64,000 nt of DNA. It comes from Eunapius fragilis. Its lineage: Eukaryota > Porifera > Demospongiae > Spongillida > Spongillidae. Position numbers and translations under genes: made by a program. The stretch lies in contig OY811983.1 of NCBI GenBank assembly GCA_963681505.1, positions 1,924,518 through 1,988,517 on the forward strand, read 5' to 3'. Below are positions 39,993-60,084 of the stretch, one piece after another (positions within the stretch are counted from its first letter, which is position 1; each line of letters opens with the position of its first letter). Under the pieces are notes generated by a model that was not told the origin of the DNA, did not search any database, and worked only from the letters and a program-made list of their open reading frames with translations.

Positions 39993-41825
39993 ATGGCGAA
40001 CATCAAAACAGTTGAAGCAGTTCGAAAGGAATTGTACTGTCCACATTGTAAATTTATCCTGAGAGACGCAGTACAGACAGATAACGGAACACGGTTGTGT
40101 CAGGGGTGTTTCGAAGAGATTTTGCAGTGAGGGTGGAAGTAGAGCACAAACCACCACGTTCGTGACAATATTTATCTTTAGGTCGGCAGAAAAGAAATGC
40201 GACAAGTGTGGAGTAGACTTAAAAGAAGGCTCTGACAGTCCCACCGACCCCCAGGTTCGTGACTTCTCTTTAGAGAAGAGTCCAATCTAGGTGTTCGCAC
40301 CCCGTTCGATAGTGTCAAAAGGACAGAGCGATACGTAAGGAAATTTTATTGTTATTGGTGTATTGTAAGTGGAACGACAATGGCTGTATGTGGACTGGGA
40401 AGCATCAAGACCTCGAGGTGACTTACAAACAGTCGCGGGGCACATATTTTGAACCCGTTTTTACCAATAGGCTCATTGTAGGGAGTGTAACTACGGTATT
40501 GTCGAATGTCCCAACCATTGCGGCGCCAAACTCCAGCAGGAAAGTTTAGATGCACATATGCAGGAATGTCCGCAGCGTGAGACTGGCTGTAGTTATTGTA
40601 AAGAGAAGTTCCGCTACAGGGAAATGGAGGTAAAATTTCGTGTGCAACCATTTTGGTGAATGCGATAATGCAGCTGGGTTTTTATTTTTTTAATTTTTTG
40701 TTAGCGACACCTTCTCCAGTGCCCACACGCATTGATAAAGTGTGAGACGTGCGGCAAAGAAATGGAACGTAATAAAGTATGTTTTTGAATCGCTTGGCAC
40801 ATCAGAGGCTTAGCATGTTTGGTTTAACAGCTTTCAGGTCATGAAAATAATGAATGTCGCTGGGTGGAATGCAATGTTTGTAATGAAAAGGTAACGGGAA
40901 ATCCCGGGGGGAATCCCTAGGGATTCACCGTGATGCAATTTATACATGCCAAATATGGTATGCTTATTGTTGACAGGTTGATAGGGCAATTCCTGGGCAC
41001 ATGGATGACCCTGTAAAGGTGTTCAGTCACATTCAGTCTGTTGGGAAAAAGATTTGCACAATGCAGCAGAAGTTAGATGAGCTTACCTCTTTAGTAGAAG
41101 AGTATAAAACGAGCAAATACAAATATCGTGACATCGAAGTGAATTTTAATAAAAGATTAGATAGTTTGGAGTTATCCACTAAACAACTGAAAGAAATCAA
41201 TGAAACGCTTACCACCACGATACCTATACGTCGATATGAGCTAGGCACCGAAAAGGGATCACTAGAAAAGAGATTAGAAGAACAGGAAAAGTCCAACCAA
41301 TTATTAAAAGTTAGGATTTCAGAATTGGAGCTTCAACTACAAGCCTCACTAGCCAGTACACACAACGGAGCCTTTCTATGGCGCATTCCTGATGTTGCAA
41401 GAAGAAAAAGAGACGCAATCGATGAAAGGATCACATCAATTTATAGCCCGCCATTCTATACCGGCAGAAATGGTTACAAGATGTGCATACGAGCATACCT
41501 GAATGGTGATGGATTAGGATATAAAACACACTTATCTATATTTTTTGTTCTAATGAAGGGCGAGTATGACCCCCTACTCAAGTGGCCCTTTGATCATAAA
41601 GTTTCTCTTATTCTTGTTGATCAGAATCACCGTAAGCATATTGTGCAGACATTCAAACCTACGCCCGAGAGCAGTTCTTTTCAGAGGCCTCGCACCGATA
41701 TGAATGTGGCTTCAGGGTGCCCTCAGTTTAGTAAGCTCGATGTTCTAGATGACCCCAGTTATGTGAAAGATGACGTGATGTATATCAAGGGTATCGTAGA
41801 CACTTCACGGATATTTCACCCTTAA
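39993..41825 (+). CDS. TRAF-like adaptor: degenerate RING, TRAF zinc fingers, coiled coil, MATH/TRAF-C
   Basis: TRAFs are adaptor/E3 proteins that bind receptor tails through a trimeric MATH (TRAF-C) domain. Exons 39993-40126, 40182-40254, 40313-40417, 40471-40629, 40705-40776, 40831-40890 and 40977-41825 close in phase to 483 aa; introns are mostly 53-75 nt. The N-terminus CPHCKFILRDAVQT...LCQGC then CDKC is a RING, but the usual CGH before the third pair is NGT, so two zinc ligands are missing. TRAF-type zinc fingers follow: DRAIRKEILLLLVYCKW, NDNGCMWTG, ECNYGIVECPNHCGA, GCSYC, CETCGK. A coiled coil (residues about 220-330) leads into the MATH domain, with NGAFLWRIPDV, SPPFYTGRNGYKMCIRAYLN and YKTHLSIFFVLMKGEYD. 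The acceptor of exon 3 is placed so the frame stays open; a nearby alternative acceptor (40321-40323) would delete three residues. Which TRAF subtype is not resolved. Confidence 0.88.
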
Positions 41826-42411
41826 GTGTGGCATTGGTATTTAGACTATTTTATTGTCTTGTAATGTAATGTATTGACAATTATTTTCCATCCTTCATGT
41901 CTGATTGTTGGTTATTGCCACTGCAATCATGGTGCACACATTGATATTATTGGTAATATGCATTCGCTTATCTCCAGTTCGTGGTCCAGATAAGAAGTCA
42001 ACACTCAACTAATAATATACCCACCTTGGTACGTTTAGATCAGCATGTACATGGTGAAGTATTTTCTGGGCAACTCATATGAAGGCATGATTGCTGTAAG
42101 CTTATATGAATATTTTTGTGGACAGCCTCTCCCACCTAAATCTAACCTTGGATCAGCTCATTTCCTTGTTTGTCATGACAGAGAATGTACCTGTATGTTA
42201 TAGAGCTGTAATAGATTTGTTCAAAGGACTGAATGAAAGAACTAGGAAGTGGCTTGTCCTTGTCCATAGGCACTAATAGCAGACAACATTCATTATGAGA
42301 CGTTGAACAGTTCCTTATTTGCAAGTGTGTGAGCAAGGCACTGCAGAGTACACCTACCTTGAACTATCTGCACTTCAGTAACATATACTTAAGTTATTTC
42401 ATCTTTTTCAG
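41826..42411. other. Downstream spacer of the TRAF-like gene
   Basis: AT-rich region, probably 3' UTR first. A segment at about 42125-42280 is open on both strands with ordinary composition; neither reading is recognised. Confidence 0.4.
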
Positions 42412-42579
42412 CTCTCTTCCATGCAGTGTGACTCACATAGGCATTTTATTGTTCAAAAGGGTTACAACAACTGTATTGAAGACTGCTTTGCTTTTGATCA
42501 GAAGTCTATTTGCGATGGTCAAAGTAACAATGCCACAGTTAAACTGATTGAACAGGCATACAAATGTGTTGATCAATAG
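42412..42579 (+). pseudogene. Exon-like open segment, possible decayed or unrecognised gene
   Basis: After a good acceptor (TCTTTTTCAG) an open frame runs LSSMQCDSHRHFIVQKG, then NCIEDCFAFDQKSICDG and ends KLIEQAYKCVDQ before TAG. Six Cys and normal codon composition make it look protein-coding. No upstream or downstream exon could be joined convincingly. Another coding-like stretch, SPIHQALTTSEIREKAKAMF, follows an acceptor at 42718 and runs into the (TG)n block. Confidence 0.3.
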
Positions 42580-42809
42580 AATGCATATTAGGAGTGCACA
42601 GATGGGAAGAGTTAATCAGCGGACTGTGCTAACCTGATGGATCATCACTAACATACCTCATATGCATGTGTTACCTTGTAACTTTCATTGATGTACAGGT
42701 TTCTACTCTCTCCCCAGATGTATCACCCATCCATCAGGCCTTAACCACTTCAGAAATAAGAGAAAAGGCAAAGGCAATGTTTGGGATTGGGCAAGAAAAA
42801 GTCCTCAAA

Positions 42810-43772
<963 letters not shown>

Positions 43773-43865
43773 TGTGTGTATGTGTATGTATGTATGTATG
43801 TATGTCTGTGTGCACGTGTGCTTGTGTATATTGGTATGTATGTATGCGTTGTAGGTTGAACGTTG

Positions 43866-44615
43866 AATCACCTCAAGCAGATACTTGTGTGACTTAGTAA
43901 CAGCATAAGTGCTTCTGTGCTATTGTTTTTAAATATTGCTTTTATGAGCATGTGACATTCTTTCATATGTGATTATTCAAGTCACAGGTTGGTCATCTAA
44001 AAAGGGGGCATGTTGGATTCACAGATCAAATATGTGGAGCTGAAGTATAACATAATTGGGAACAGCTTATTGCTTATCGTAACGTTGTTGCATCATCACT
44101 TTTGGAACATCAACATCCTATATTCTAAAAGGTAGTCTTAGCACAGATCAAACCAAATCCTATACTTGTGCAGCATGGCATGAAAGAAATTTGTGATTGA
44201 TGCGATTAGATTACCCAGATCACGTCCTCAGAAGGGCTAGGGCGCGATATGGATAACACCATGAATTTATTTCGTCCATGACCACAAAAAACCAAAAGCA
44301 TCCACAAATACCCAACTTATAGTTTTTAAAACGCAATAAACTTTGTAGCCTCATATGTTAAAATTTAAAAATGCGTCAAAAGGGAAAAGTACCAGTATAA
44401 CAATCGAAGGTTGTGTCGTCTGTTTTTTATTAGTTGGTAAAGGGTAAAAATGAAAAATCGGGCATCCGAGAAGTAGAAAACATTTTTTTGACAACATTTT
44501 TTTGACAACATTACATGGCCGTAGTCAATCACAAAAATTTGGGGGGGGCTAATTAATATTCATGATCTTGATACAACGATGCATCGCGGATTGATCGATG
44601 GTTGACCACACTTAG
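43866..44615. other. Spacer; nothing recognised
   Basis: AT-rich intergenic DNA between the (TG)n block and hAT-type element B. No ORF of note. Confidence 0.5.
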
Positions 44616-44968
44616 CAGCGGCGGATACAGGTTTTAGGGGGGGGGGCACGGATGGTGGGTGTGGCTGGGGGTGGTGTGGGGTGGTGTCGGCTTCTGACCC
44701 GATACGTAAAGCGGGGGGGGGTGCTGTCGGTTTATGGCCCGATACGAAAACCGGGGGGGGGGTGGGGGGGGGGGGTGGGGGGGTATGATCGCGTATCGGG
44801 GGGCCCGGGATATAGTACAGTAGTAGAGTTCATGCGTGCGGATATCAATAGGCAGCGCAATCGTGCAGCTATATTATAAAATGCGGCCCGAAAAGTTATG
44901 AATTTATAAATGGAGGGGGGGGCACGTGCCCCGAGTGCCCCCCCCCCCCCCCCCTGGATCCGCCGCTG
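44616..44968. mobile_element. Non-autonomous hAT-type element B (MITE)
   Basis: The ends are CAGCGGCGGATACAGG on the left and, inward from the right, CAGCGGCGGATCCAGG. The flanking octamers ACACTTAG (44608-44615) and ACACTTTC (44969-44976) share six of eight bases, as for an 8-bp target-site duplication. The 353-bp G-rich body has no transposase. The ends are those of element A (28406-29318), so both belong to one family or to closely related families. Confidence 0.85.
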
Positions 44969-45165
44969 ACACTTTCTCGTTCTAAATTTACGGGCGGCTT
45001 GCAATACCGGAATGTAGCACAGGAAGGTATTTTTTTTCGCTCACGTGATGATTTGCGCATGCGTAGTGTAGAACTTGCTCCTCGCTTCTGATCATCGTAA
45101 CTGTGAGTTTCAATCCTCGAAAATAATTGTCTCGATTTATTTTCAAACATCTGACAGGCAGTGAA

Positions 45166-47806
<2,641 letters not shown>

Positions 47807-47912
47807 GATGCCTTCTTGACATTTTTGCAGAACCATTTGTCTTCCATGCTCCTTTATTTTGTTTTCTTTGCACTTCTATAACAATATACACTATGCATGT
47901 ACAACATCATTT

Positions 47913-49577
47913 TCATGTCAAGGTTGCAATGCGTGAGGGAAGTAAGGTAACCATGTCTCTACAAATCGCCAACTCCTCACAGAACACGTCGCTCACTCTT
48001 TCAGGGTGACTGTCGCAGTAGTTAACAAGCCATTCGTAATGTTCGAGTGCTTCTTGCAAGGCGGATACTTGAGCAGCTGCATCTGGTGTTATGACCTTTG
48101 TTATCAACTTAGCCATGTAAAGTCGAGCACAGAGTATTGAACGCAGGTTATCTGTGTCAGCCTGCAATGTGCCCGTATTACTGTCAACAAATGTATCGTA
48201 GAACTTGCGGTACCAATTTACCGATTGGGTGATGAGTTTGTTTATCTTCACTATCTGCTGCGGGGATGGAGAATCGCTGGCTATGACTATCTTGAGGTCC
48301 GCCATTTCCGAGTAAGCACCAGCCAACTCGTGCATCAGTTGCCTGCTTAGCACCAAGTAATGGGCAGGGTTGAGGTCACGGATAATATCTGTTAGCATGT
48401 CGATTCTCCGTTTGTGCATGCGACACTTTAAGGCGTCGCTAGGTTCGAAGTAGGAGAGACCCTTGAAGAGGGAGGAGTGGTCTTGCACTAGGGCAGCGTA
48501 GTCTGTCGCGTGTGTGTCTTTGGAGTAGTACTGCTTTGCCGCGTCAAAGTGTTTCGTTCCAAACAGAAAGACGCTTTTTGCAGCTTCATAGTCCTTCACC
48601 AGCTGTGCGGTGATGCTGGATTCCGCGTCGTCCACGTCGAGCGATTCGAACCTGAATATCTGCGGGTGGGGATCAAAACCATCCGGGCGCTCCCAGCTGG
48701 CTTGGAGGAGGGAGATGGCGTACTTGCACCAGCAACGGGAGAGGTCGGCCTCTGTGCGCCTCAGCTTATCTACCTCGTCCTCCGACGAGGCCGCCATGCC
48801 TTTATCCAAGAGGCTCTGGAGTACCCGGGCAGAGCAGGCGAGACAGTGGCGGGCCTGTAAGAAGTTGGACGCTCCCAGGTAGTATTGTGAGAGAGTGGCG
48901 CAGTTCAGGGTCCACTCTACGCTGTCGAACTGATTGGCGCGAAGCTGCCTTCCAAGGGTGTCGCGACAGTGCTGGGCAGAGAGCTGGGGTTGGCCTGTGT
49001 GCCCGTACACCTGGGCGAGGTAGAAAAGAGTGTGCGTGTGAAGGTCCTCCAGCAGTTTCGACCTGTCCAACTCGCTGCCTGCGTTTCCCAACAGCCACTG
49101 TTCGGCCGCCATGGGAGGGGTGGCACGGTTTGTCTCGTAGACTGTTGCGGCTTTGAGTAGCAGCTCCAGCGCCTTCTGGTGTGCATCGCGGTTGCCCCAC
49201 ATCACACCGAGCTGGTTGTAACACTCAATGCTCACCGAGGCAGTTTTGTTCTTGTCGGGAACGTCTTCCAATAGCGTTAAGCAGGTCTCGAGCGCTTTCT
49301 GGCCAGACGCAGTTTCCTCGCCTTCGATGTAGTTCATGCCCAGTTGAAGACAGATGCAAGCATCTAATATCTTTGCGTACTGCACATCTTCCTCGGTGGA
49401 AGGATTGTAGGATTTAAACTTGTCTTTTATCTCACAGAGAAGCGCCCGGGCCGCGAGCAACGATTTAAATGGTTCATTGGCAGGGTCAGACAAACTTTCC
49501 TCGTTGCGCAATTTGAGTGCATGCTTAAAATCTGCGGATATGTTGCCAGCAACCCATTGCATACAAGTATCACCCAT
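47913..49577 (-). CDS. KIFBP: KIF-binding protein (KIFBP/KBP), intronless
   Basis: One frame of 554 codons plus stop. KIFBP binds kinesin motor domains and controls axonal and mitochondrial transport; it is an all-helical TPR-like protein (human about 621 aa). Matching segments: LGMNYIEGEETASGQKALE near residue 80, YNQLGVMWGNRDAHQKALELL (about 117), LFYLAQVYGHTGQPQLSA (about 186), LSQYYLGASNFLQARHCL (about 230), a central segment with VKDYEAAKSVFLFG and QDHSSLFKGLSYFE, and ICARLYMAKLI-like helices near the C-terminus. The start MGDTCMQWVAGNI is the only reasonable Met. Vertebrate KIFBP has several exons, so the single exon here suggests intron loss or an old retrocopy; no tail or flanking duplication supports the latter. 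Confidence 0.92.
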   Translation of the reverse strand: MGDTCMQWVAGNISADFKHALKLRNEESLSDPANEPFKSLLAARALLCEIKDKFKSYNPSTEEDVQYAKILDACICLQLGMNYIEGEETASGQKALETCLTLLEDVPDKNKTASVSIECYNQLGVMWGNRDAHQKALELLLKAATVYETNRATPPMAAEQWLLGNAGSELDRSKLLEDLHTHTLFYLAQVYGHTGQPQLSAQHCRDTLGRQLRANQFDSVEWTLNCATLSQYYLGASNFLQARHCLACSARVLQSLLDKGMAASSEDEVDKLRRTEADLSRCWCKYAISLLQASWERPDGFDPHPQIFRFESLDVDDAESSITAQLVKDYEAAKSVFLFGTKHFDAAKQYYSKDTHATDYAALVQDHSSLFKGLSYFEPSDALKCRMHKRRIDMLTDIIRDLNPAHYLVLSRQLMHELAGAYSEMADLKIVIASDSPSPQQIVKINKLITQSVNWYRKFYDTFVDSNTGTLQADTDNLRSILCARLYMAKLITKVITPDAAAQVSALQEALEHYEWLVNYCDSHPERVSDVFCEELAICRDMVTLLPSRIATLT

Positions 49578-49682
49578 CTTAGCAAGTATACAGTTGGGTT
49601 AGTGAAAAAAAGACGTTCCGGCACGTGACGCATGGGTTGCCTCGTATTGTTATTCCCGCGAGAACAAATAATTGTGAACATG

Positions 49683-51089
49683 TCATTGTAATTCCAGAGA
49701 AACCATCAAACTCCACAGCGCTTTGGCATAAGCTGAAAGTAAGTTTGAAGGTATAATAACTTAGGTATGTTAAATGACACAACAAATTCAAACCTTTTTC
49801 ATTCTTGTAGAATATGCAATTATTAGCACAGGTATCAGGGTCTGTCTCCCAAAATGTCCTGGCACAAGCACAGAGGGCTGGCAGTTGTGAGTGTTTCTGA
49901 ATCATTCTCTGTTTTACTTTCTCTCTCAGTGCCTCAATAAACCGTTCATTTTCCTTGGCCTTTGTAAGTCTGTGTTTCCGCTCCTCCAATGCCAAAAGCA
50001 CCGCCCACTGCTCCGCCTTCTCCCTGTCCTCCATCAGTTCTTGCTCTGCCAAGTTGGACTCGGCAAGGCAGCATTCCCTCTCCTGCATCTTCCTCTCAGC
50101 TTCCCTCTGGCCCTTGAGTCTCGTGGCACACTGATTTTCCTTCCTCTGGTACCTGGCCTGTCTTACCTGTTCCCTCTCAAGCTGAGACCAAAGACGTCTG
50201 AACACCAGGTGCTGCTTCTGCGCCTGCACCATTCGATCGTGCTCAAGCCTGCCCGGGGCTACTATAACGCACCGTCCATGACTGCCCCCTTGTTCCCCAG
50301 GAGGAAAGGAAGGAGGCTTTGTAGGCTCTGCATATGCATTGTCCTGTGAGTGCACAGGGATGGATGACATGGGACCACCCGAGGGATCACGGACTGCGAT
50401 TGGTTGGTTTGCACCCTGCGATGAGCGACAAAGGCCTTGCAACAGTGAGTCACCGGCAAGTCTTGGCTCTTCTGTAGATTGGTGATATGTTAAAGTATTC
50501 CTCTGATGTCCCTGGTTGTCTTCAGACCTCTGTTTTTCTGCTCCACCGTCTGTGGTCCCATTTACATCGGCTGTTTTTTCCGCTGCATTCCCCGTGCACA
50601 GGGCGAGCAAGGCCCTCCTCGCTCGCTGGGTCTGCGACGTCCCTTCGTGCATAGCTTTCTCGACCTCGACTTGTACGGCTTCGTTCTCGGGATTCTGAGT
50701 AGGCGTTACGTGAGAGGGCTGGGATTTGGTAAGTTAGAGATATATAAAACAACTCACTCGGCCTCGTAGACGCGTCAACGTACCGTGTGGTTGAACGTTA
50801 CTTTGCGTGGACTGTCACCGGTCGCCTCTGTAAGCAACTTTCGCTCCTTAGCCTTTTCCACTTGTCGAACACGTTTCTTTACGTCCTTCCGAAATCTAGC
50901 CAACTCTGCTAGCTTCCTTTCCCGTTCGTGTTGCACTAGGCTCTGCACCTGCGAGGCGCGATGGGACGCGCAGGTTGAACAGGAGGCGATATCGACCGGT
51001 TCTACCCATGCTTCGATCTTTTCCACGCGACCGTTGCACGAAGCAATATGTCCCCGAGGATGTGGAGTAACCTTTAAAGACGTGCACAT
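49683..51089 (-). CDS. CCDC15: Coiled-coil domain protein CCDC15-like
   Basis: CCDC15 is a centriole/centrosome coiled-coil protein. Exons 51089-50784, 50718-49794 and 49732-49683 sum to 427 codons including the stop (426 aa). The N-terminal KIEAWVEPVDIASC matches the AWVEP element of CCDC15; a basic coil follows (RERKLAELARFRKDVKKRV). The middle is low-complexity Ser/Pro/Gln, then an Arg/Gln/Glu-rich coil with REQ-type repeats (REAERKMQERECCLAES). The C-terminus ALCACARTFWETDPDTCANN then CIFYKNEKAYAKAL is the diagnostic CCDC15 ending; it is completed only by splicing exon 2 to the 50-nt last exon. The start codon is 106 bp from the TBC1D23 start on the other strand. Confidence 0.85.
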
Positions 51090-51195
51090 GAGAATGTTTT
51101 AAAAATATATATCAGCAAGACTCCATTGGTTACCAACGTCACGTGATGTGTTGAGACAAAAAAAAACTATTAATAAAAAAAAAACAAGCGGGTTG
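51090..51195. promoter_or_regulatory. 106-bp bidirectional promoter, CCDC15/TBC1D23
   Basis: The start codons of CCDC15 (minus) and TBC1D23 (plus) are only 106 bp apart, so one short region must drive both. It includes ACGTCACGTGAT (about 51134-51146), which holds overlapping CACGTG E-box and ACGTCA-type sites, and an A-run. Transcription factor use is inference. Confidence 0.65.
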
Positions 51196-57703
<6,508 letters not shown>

Positions 57704-58083
57704 CTGTTCTATCAGATCTCTCTTTTTTTAGCGGCATCCCTGGCAAACGTGCTTATCATTGGCATGTATTGCTAGCTTCGTATGTATATGTTCAATTTGT
57801 GCTAAAAATCAAAAACTGAGTCTTCATCTAGGCTGAAAAGGTTGAAGGTCATCATAATTCACCGTATAACCCTGAATGGCTAAAAAATCTATATATACTT
57901 CTTTTAAAAATGTAAGGACGGCACTCAAGCGGAGGAAACATTTCTAATTCTTGCTTGATTAACTTGGACGGAGCTAGTAAATGTGAGTTTTGATTAGTCA
58001 TGAGAAGGCGCAGGGGAATTTACAATGTGGCGGGAACATCATTTTGCTGCCGACATTCATAACAACCGTGCCGCCCTCATGAG
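57704..58083. other. Spacer TBC1D23/SAPCD-like
   Basis: AT-rich 380 bp with the TBC1D23 3' UTR and the presumptive promoter of the next gene. No other feature was recognised. Confidence 0.5.
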
Positions 58084-59670
58084 ATGGAGCCAACACTGCA
58101 TAGAGCTCTGGATTTTAAGATGGTGTTCGATGTATTAGCGGACGAGAGGGGTATAGTCCATTTGCAGGTGTTATCGTCTCACTGGCCATCAGATGAGGCC
58201 AGACCCTCCTGTCTTCCAAGAAATTGCTTGAGCCTGTGGTCCCAGCTTGCAGATGCGAACGGCTACCTAGATTGGGCAGCTTTCTCAAAGGGGATAACGA
58301 ACGCCTTGATAACGAACGCCTTGGAACTTAGTAACGAAACATCAGCTCCTCCCCCCGGTACGGACTGGAGATTGCAAAATCTACGGGAAGAAAAAAGAGA
58401 ACTACATTATTCGGTCAGCGCCGTAAGCATAGAAGGCTTTTTAAAGTCTTGCGGCAAAGACGAACTGATCCGTGCTTTGCTGAACGCGAGAAAGGAAGTG
58501 TACAACTTTCAGAGGCCGTCACTTCAGGCTATGAACGTCTCGCAAAAGGGGGACAGAGTCACATACAGTAAGTCCGTCCCAAGTGGTGATCAGGCGGTGG
58601 TCGTATCCCAACTCTCCTTCCATTTCCTCCAGCTTCTATGGTAACTAACCTACCAACTGAGCAGAAAGGAGTGAAAATAATCGCGGACGTCCCCCTGGTA
58701 CGTATGTTGTGTGCATATTTTGCAGCTGGGTGCACTTTACTGCCACCACAGATCGACGCAAGCACAGAAGTGAAAGAAGTTACGACGGAACAACACGCTC
58801 ATAAGGAAGCGTACGAGCGCTTTTCTCAACTAAGCGTATCACTGTCAAAGGTGCGATCGTAGCCAGTTAGGCAATTAAGCTTAACAAATTTATATACTTC
58901 CATAGAATGAAAGAGAGAGGTCGTATGTACCAAGCGAGCATAGTTCCAGCGACACGAATGAGACCGAAGGAGCCGCCAGAACACATCCCCGAGGGACCCC
59001 ACGCAGCCGAAAGGATGATGCCGTTATTACGCATGCGCAGCTCTCACCTGTGCGGGAAGCCTCCGAACTACGCCTTAGTCACAGCACAATGACACTGCCT
59101 CGGAATTCGACGTACAGTCGGCATACGCATGTGCAAGATTCGCCCCATGGCGAAACTGAAACCCACCTATTACATCACAACCAACACATGACGTTGCCTC
59201 GTAGACCCTCCCCCTCCCAGAGTCCAGTAGTCGCTCAAAACTCGCTGCAACCCGTCTCCATGCAAGCCATCAACAGCGACCTTCCACGACGTCAGCACGT
59301 CCGACACAGCTCAGTGACAATACCCCATCGGACTTCTTCTGAGAGTCCAGTCACCATGGTAACTCCCACAGCAACAGACGAATCCACACCCACCAGAGCA
59401 CAACAACGTTATGACAGTGAACCTCCGCCAAATGCAGCAAAGGCACACAGGCGATCACACTCACTGGTTGGCCCTCTTGCAACCATGACGACTCAAGGGC
59501 TCCAGATGGCACCAACAAACCAGCCAGGCACAAAGGTAATCTACCCATCACACCATTCCTTGTCCTCACCAGTACTCTCCACAAAGGTTGTGAACACCAG
59601 AACACCAAAGACAGGCCTCACCACATCATCCAACATTGCCCTTGACAGTGGACCAATCACAGACCTGTAG
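58084..59670 (+). CDS. SAPCD2: Suppressor APC domain-containing protein (SAPCD-like)
   Basis: Exons 58084-58567, 58633-58697, 58752-58850 and 58906-59670 sum to 471 codons including the stop (470 aa). The N-terminal 75 residues match the suppressor-APC domain: ALDFKMVFDVLADERGIVHL, a Trp, then ANGYLDWAAFSKGI, like FDILDD...GCVHL...W and SGYLTFERF in SAPCD2, which acts in APC binding and spindle orientation. A short helical region follows (LREEKRELHYSV). The C-terminal half is Ser/Thr/Pro/His-rich and probably disordered, with recurring basic elements MTLPRNS, MTLPRRPS, DLPRRQ and VTIPHR. It does not obviously contain the long C-terminal coiled coil of vertebrate SAPCD2, so SAPCD1 or a divergent relative is possible. 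Intron 2 is 54 nt, using the acceptor at 58749-58751; reading straight through is also open. Confidence 0.75.
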
Positions 59671-60084
59671 TACAAGCATGCACAGTACATAGGGTAAAAG
59701 TGTGCACCCCAATACACGGCCAATTTTCTACGTGTTTGAATCAGGTTCGCTATCCAAAAATGGTGATTCAGCCGTGAGGGGGGACATCATTTCCAATTAA
59801 ATCCAATGGTATCGGGAACAAGGTCTGTAAATTTTAGGAAATTAAGCCCACCCCACGACCAAATCATCTCCTTTGGGTAGAGGACCTGATTCAAACACGC
59901 AGAAAATCGGCCGTGTATGGGTGGTCTGGTCATACTTGCTGGACACCCCAAGTTATACCCCTCAAACTTAGGGTTGCATGCTATCAGTAAGTGATGACAA
60001 ACATTGTACACCCAAGGGGTCGGGGGTGTGGTCACTGAAGAGAAGGTCCACGTGTGATCAGTGCAAGGGGGAGGAGCCATGTGG
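59671..60084. mobile_element. Convergent spacer containing a palindromic MITE-like element (about 59705-59926)
   Basis: CACGGCCAATTTTCTACGTG then TTTGAATCAGG (59715-59745) is inverted at 59884-59921 as CCTGATTCAAACACGCAGAA then AATCGGCCGTG. Arms of about 37 bp flank a 140-bp centre without an ORF. The element lies between the SAPCD-like stop and the INTS5 stop. Confidence 0.6.

Noticed and set aside
40255..40345. Apparent frameshift in the TRAF-like gene
   Set aside because: With acceptor 40311-40312 instead of 40289-40290 the exon reads DRAIRKEILLLLVYCKW in frame, so no error is needed.
48510..49224. Alternative frames on both strands within KIFBP
   Set aside because: Shadows of the KIFBP coding frame.
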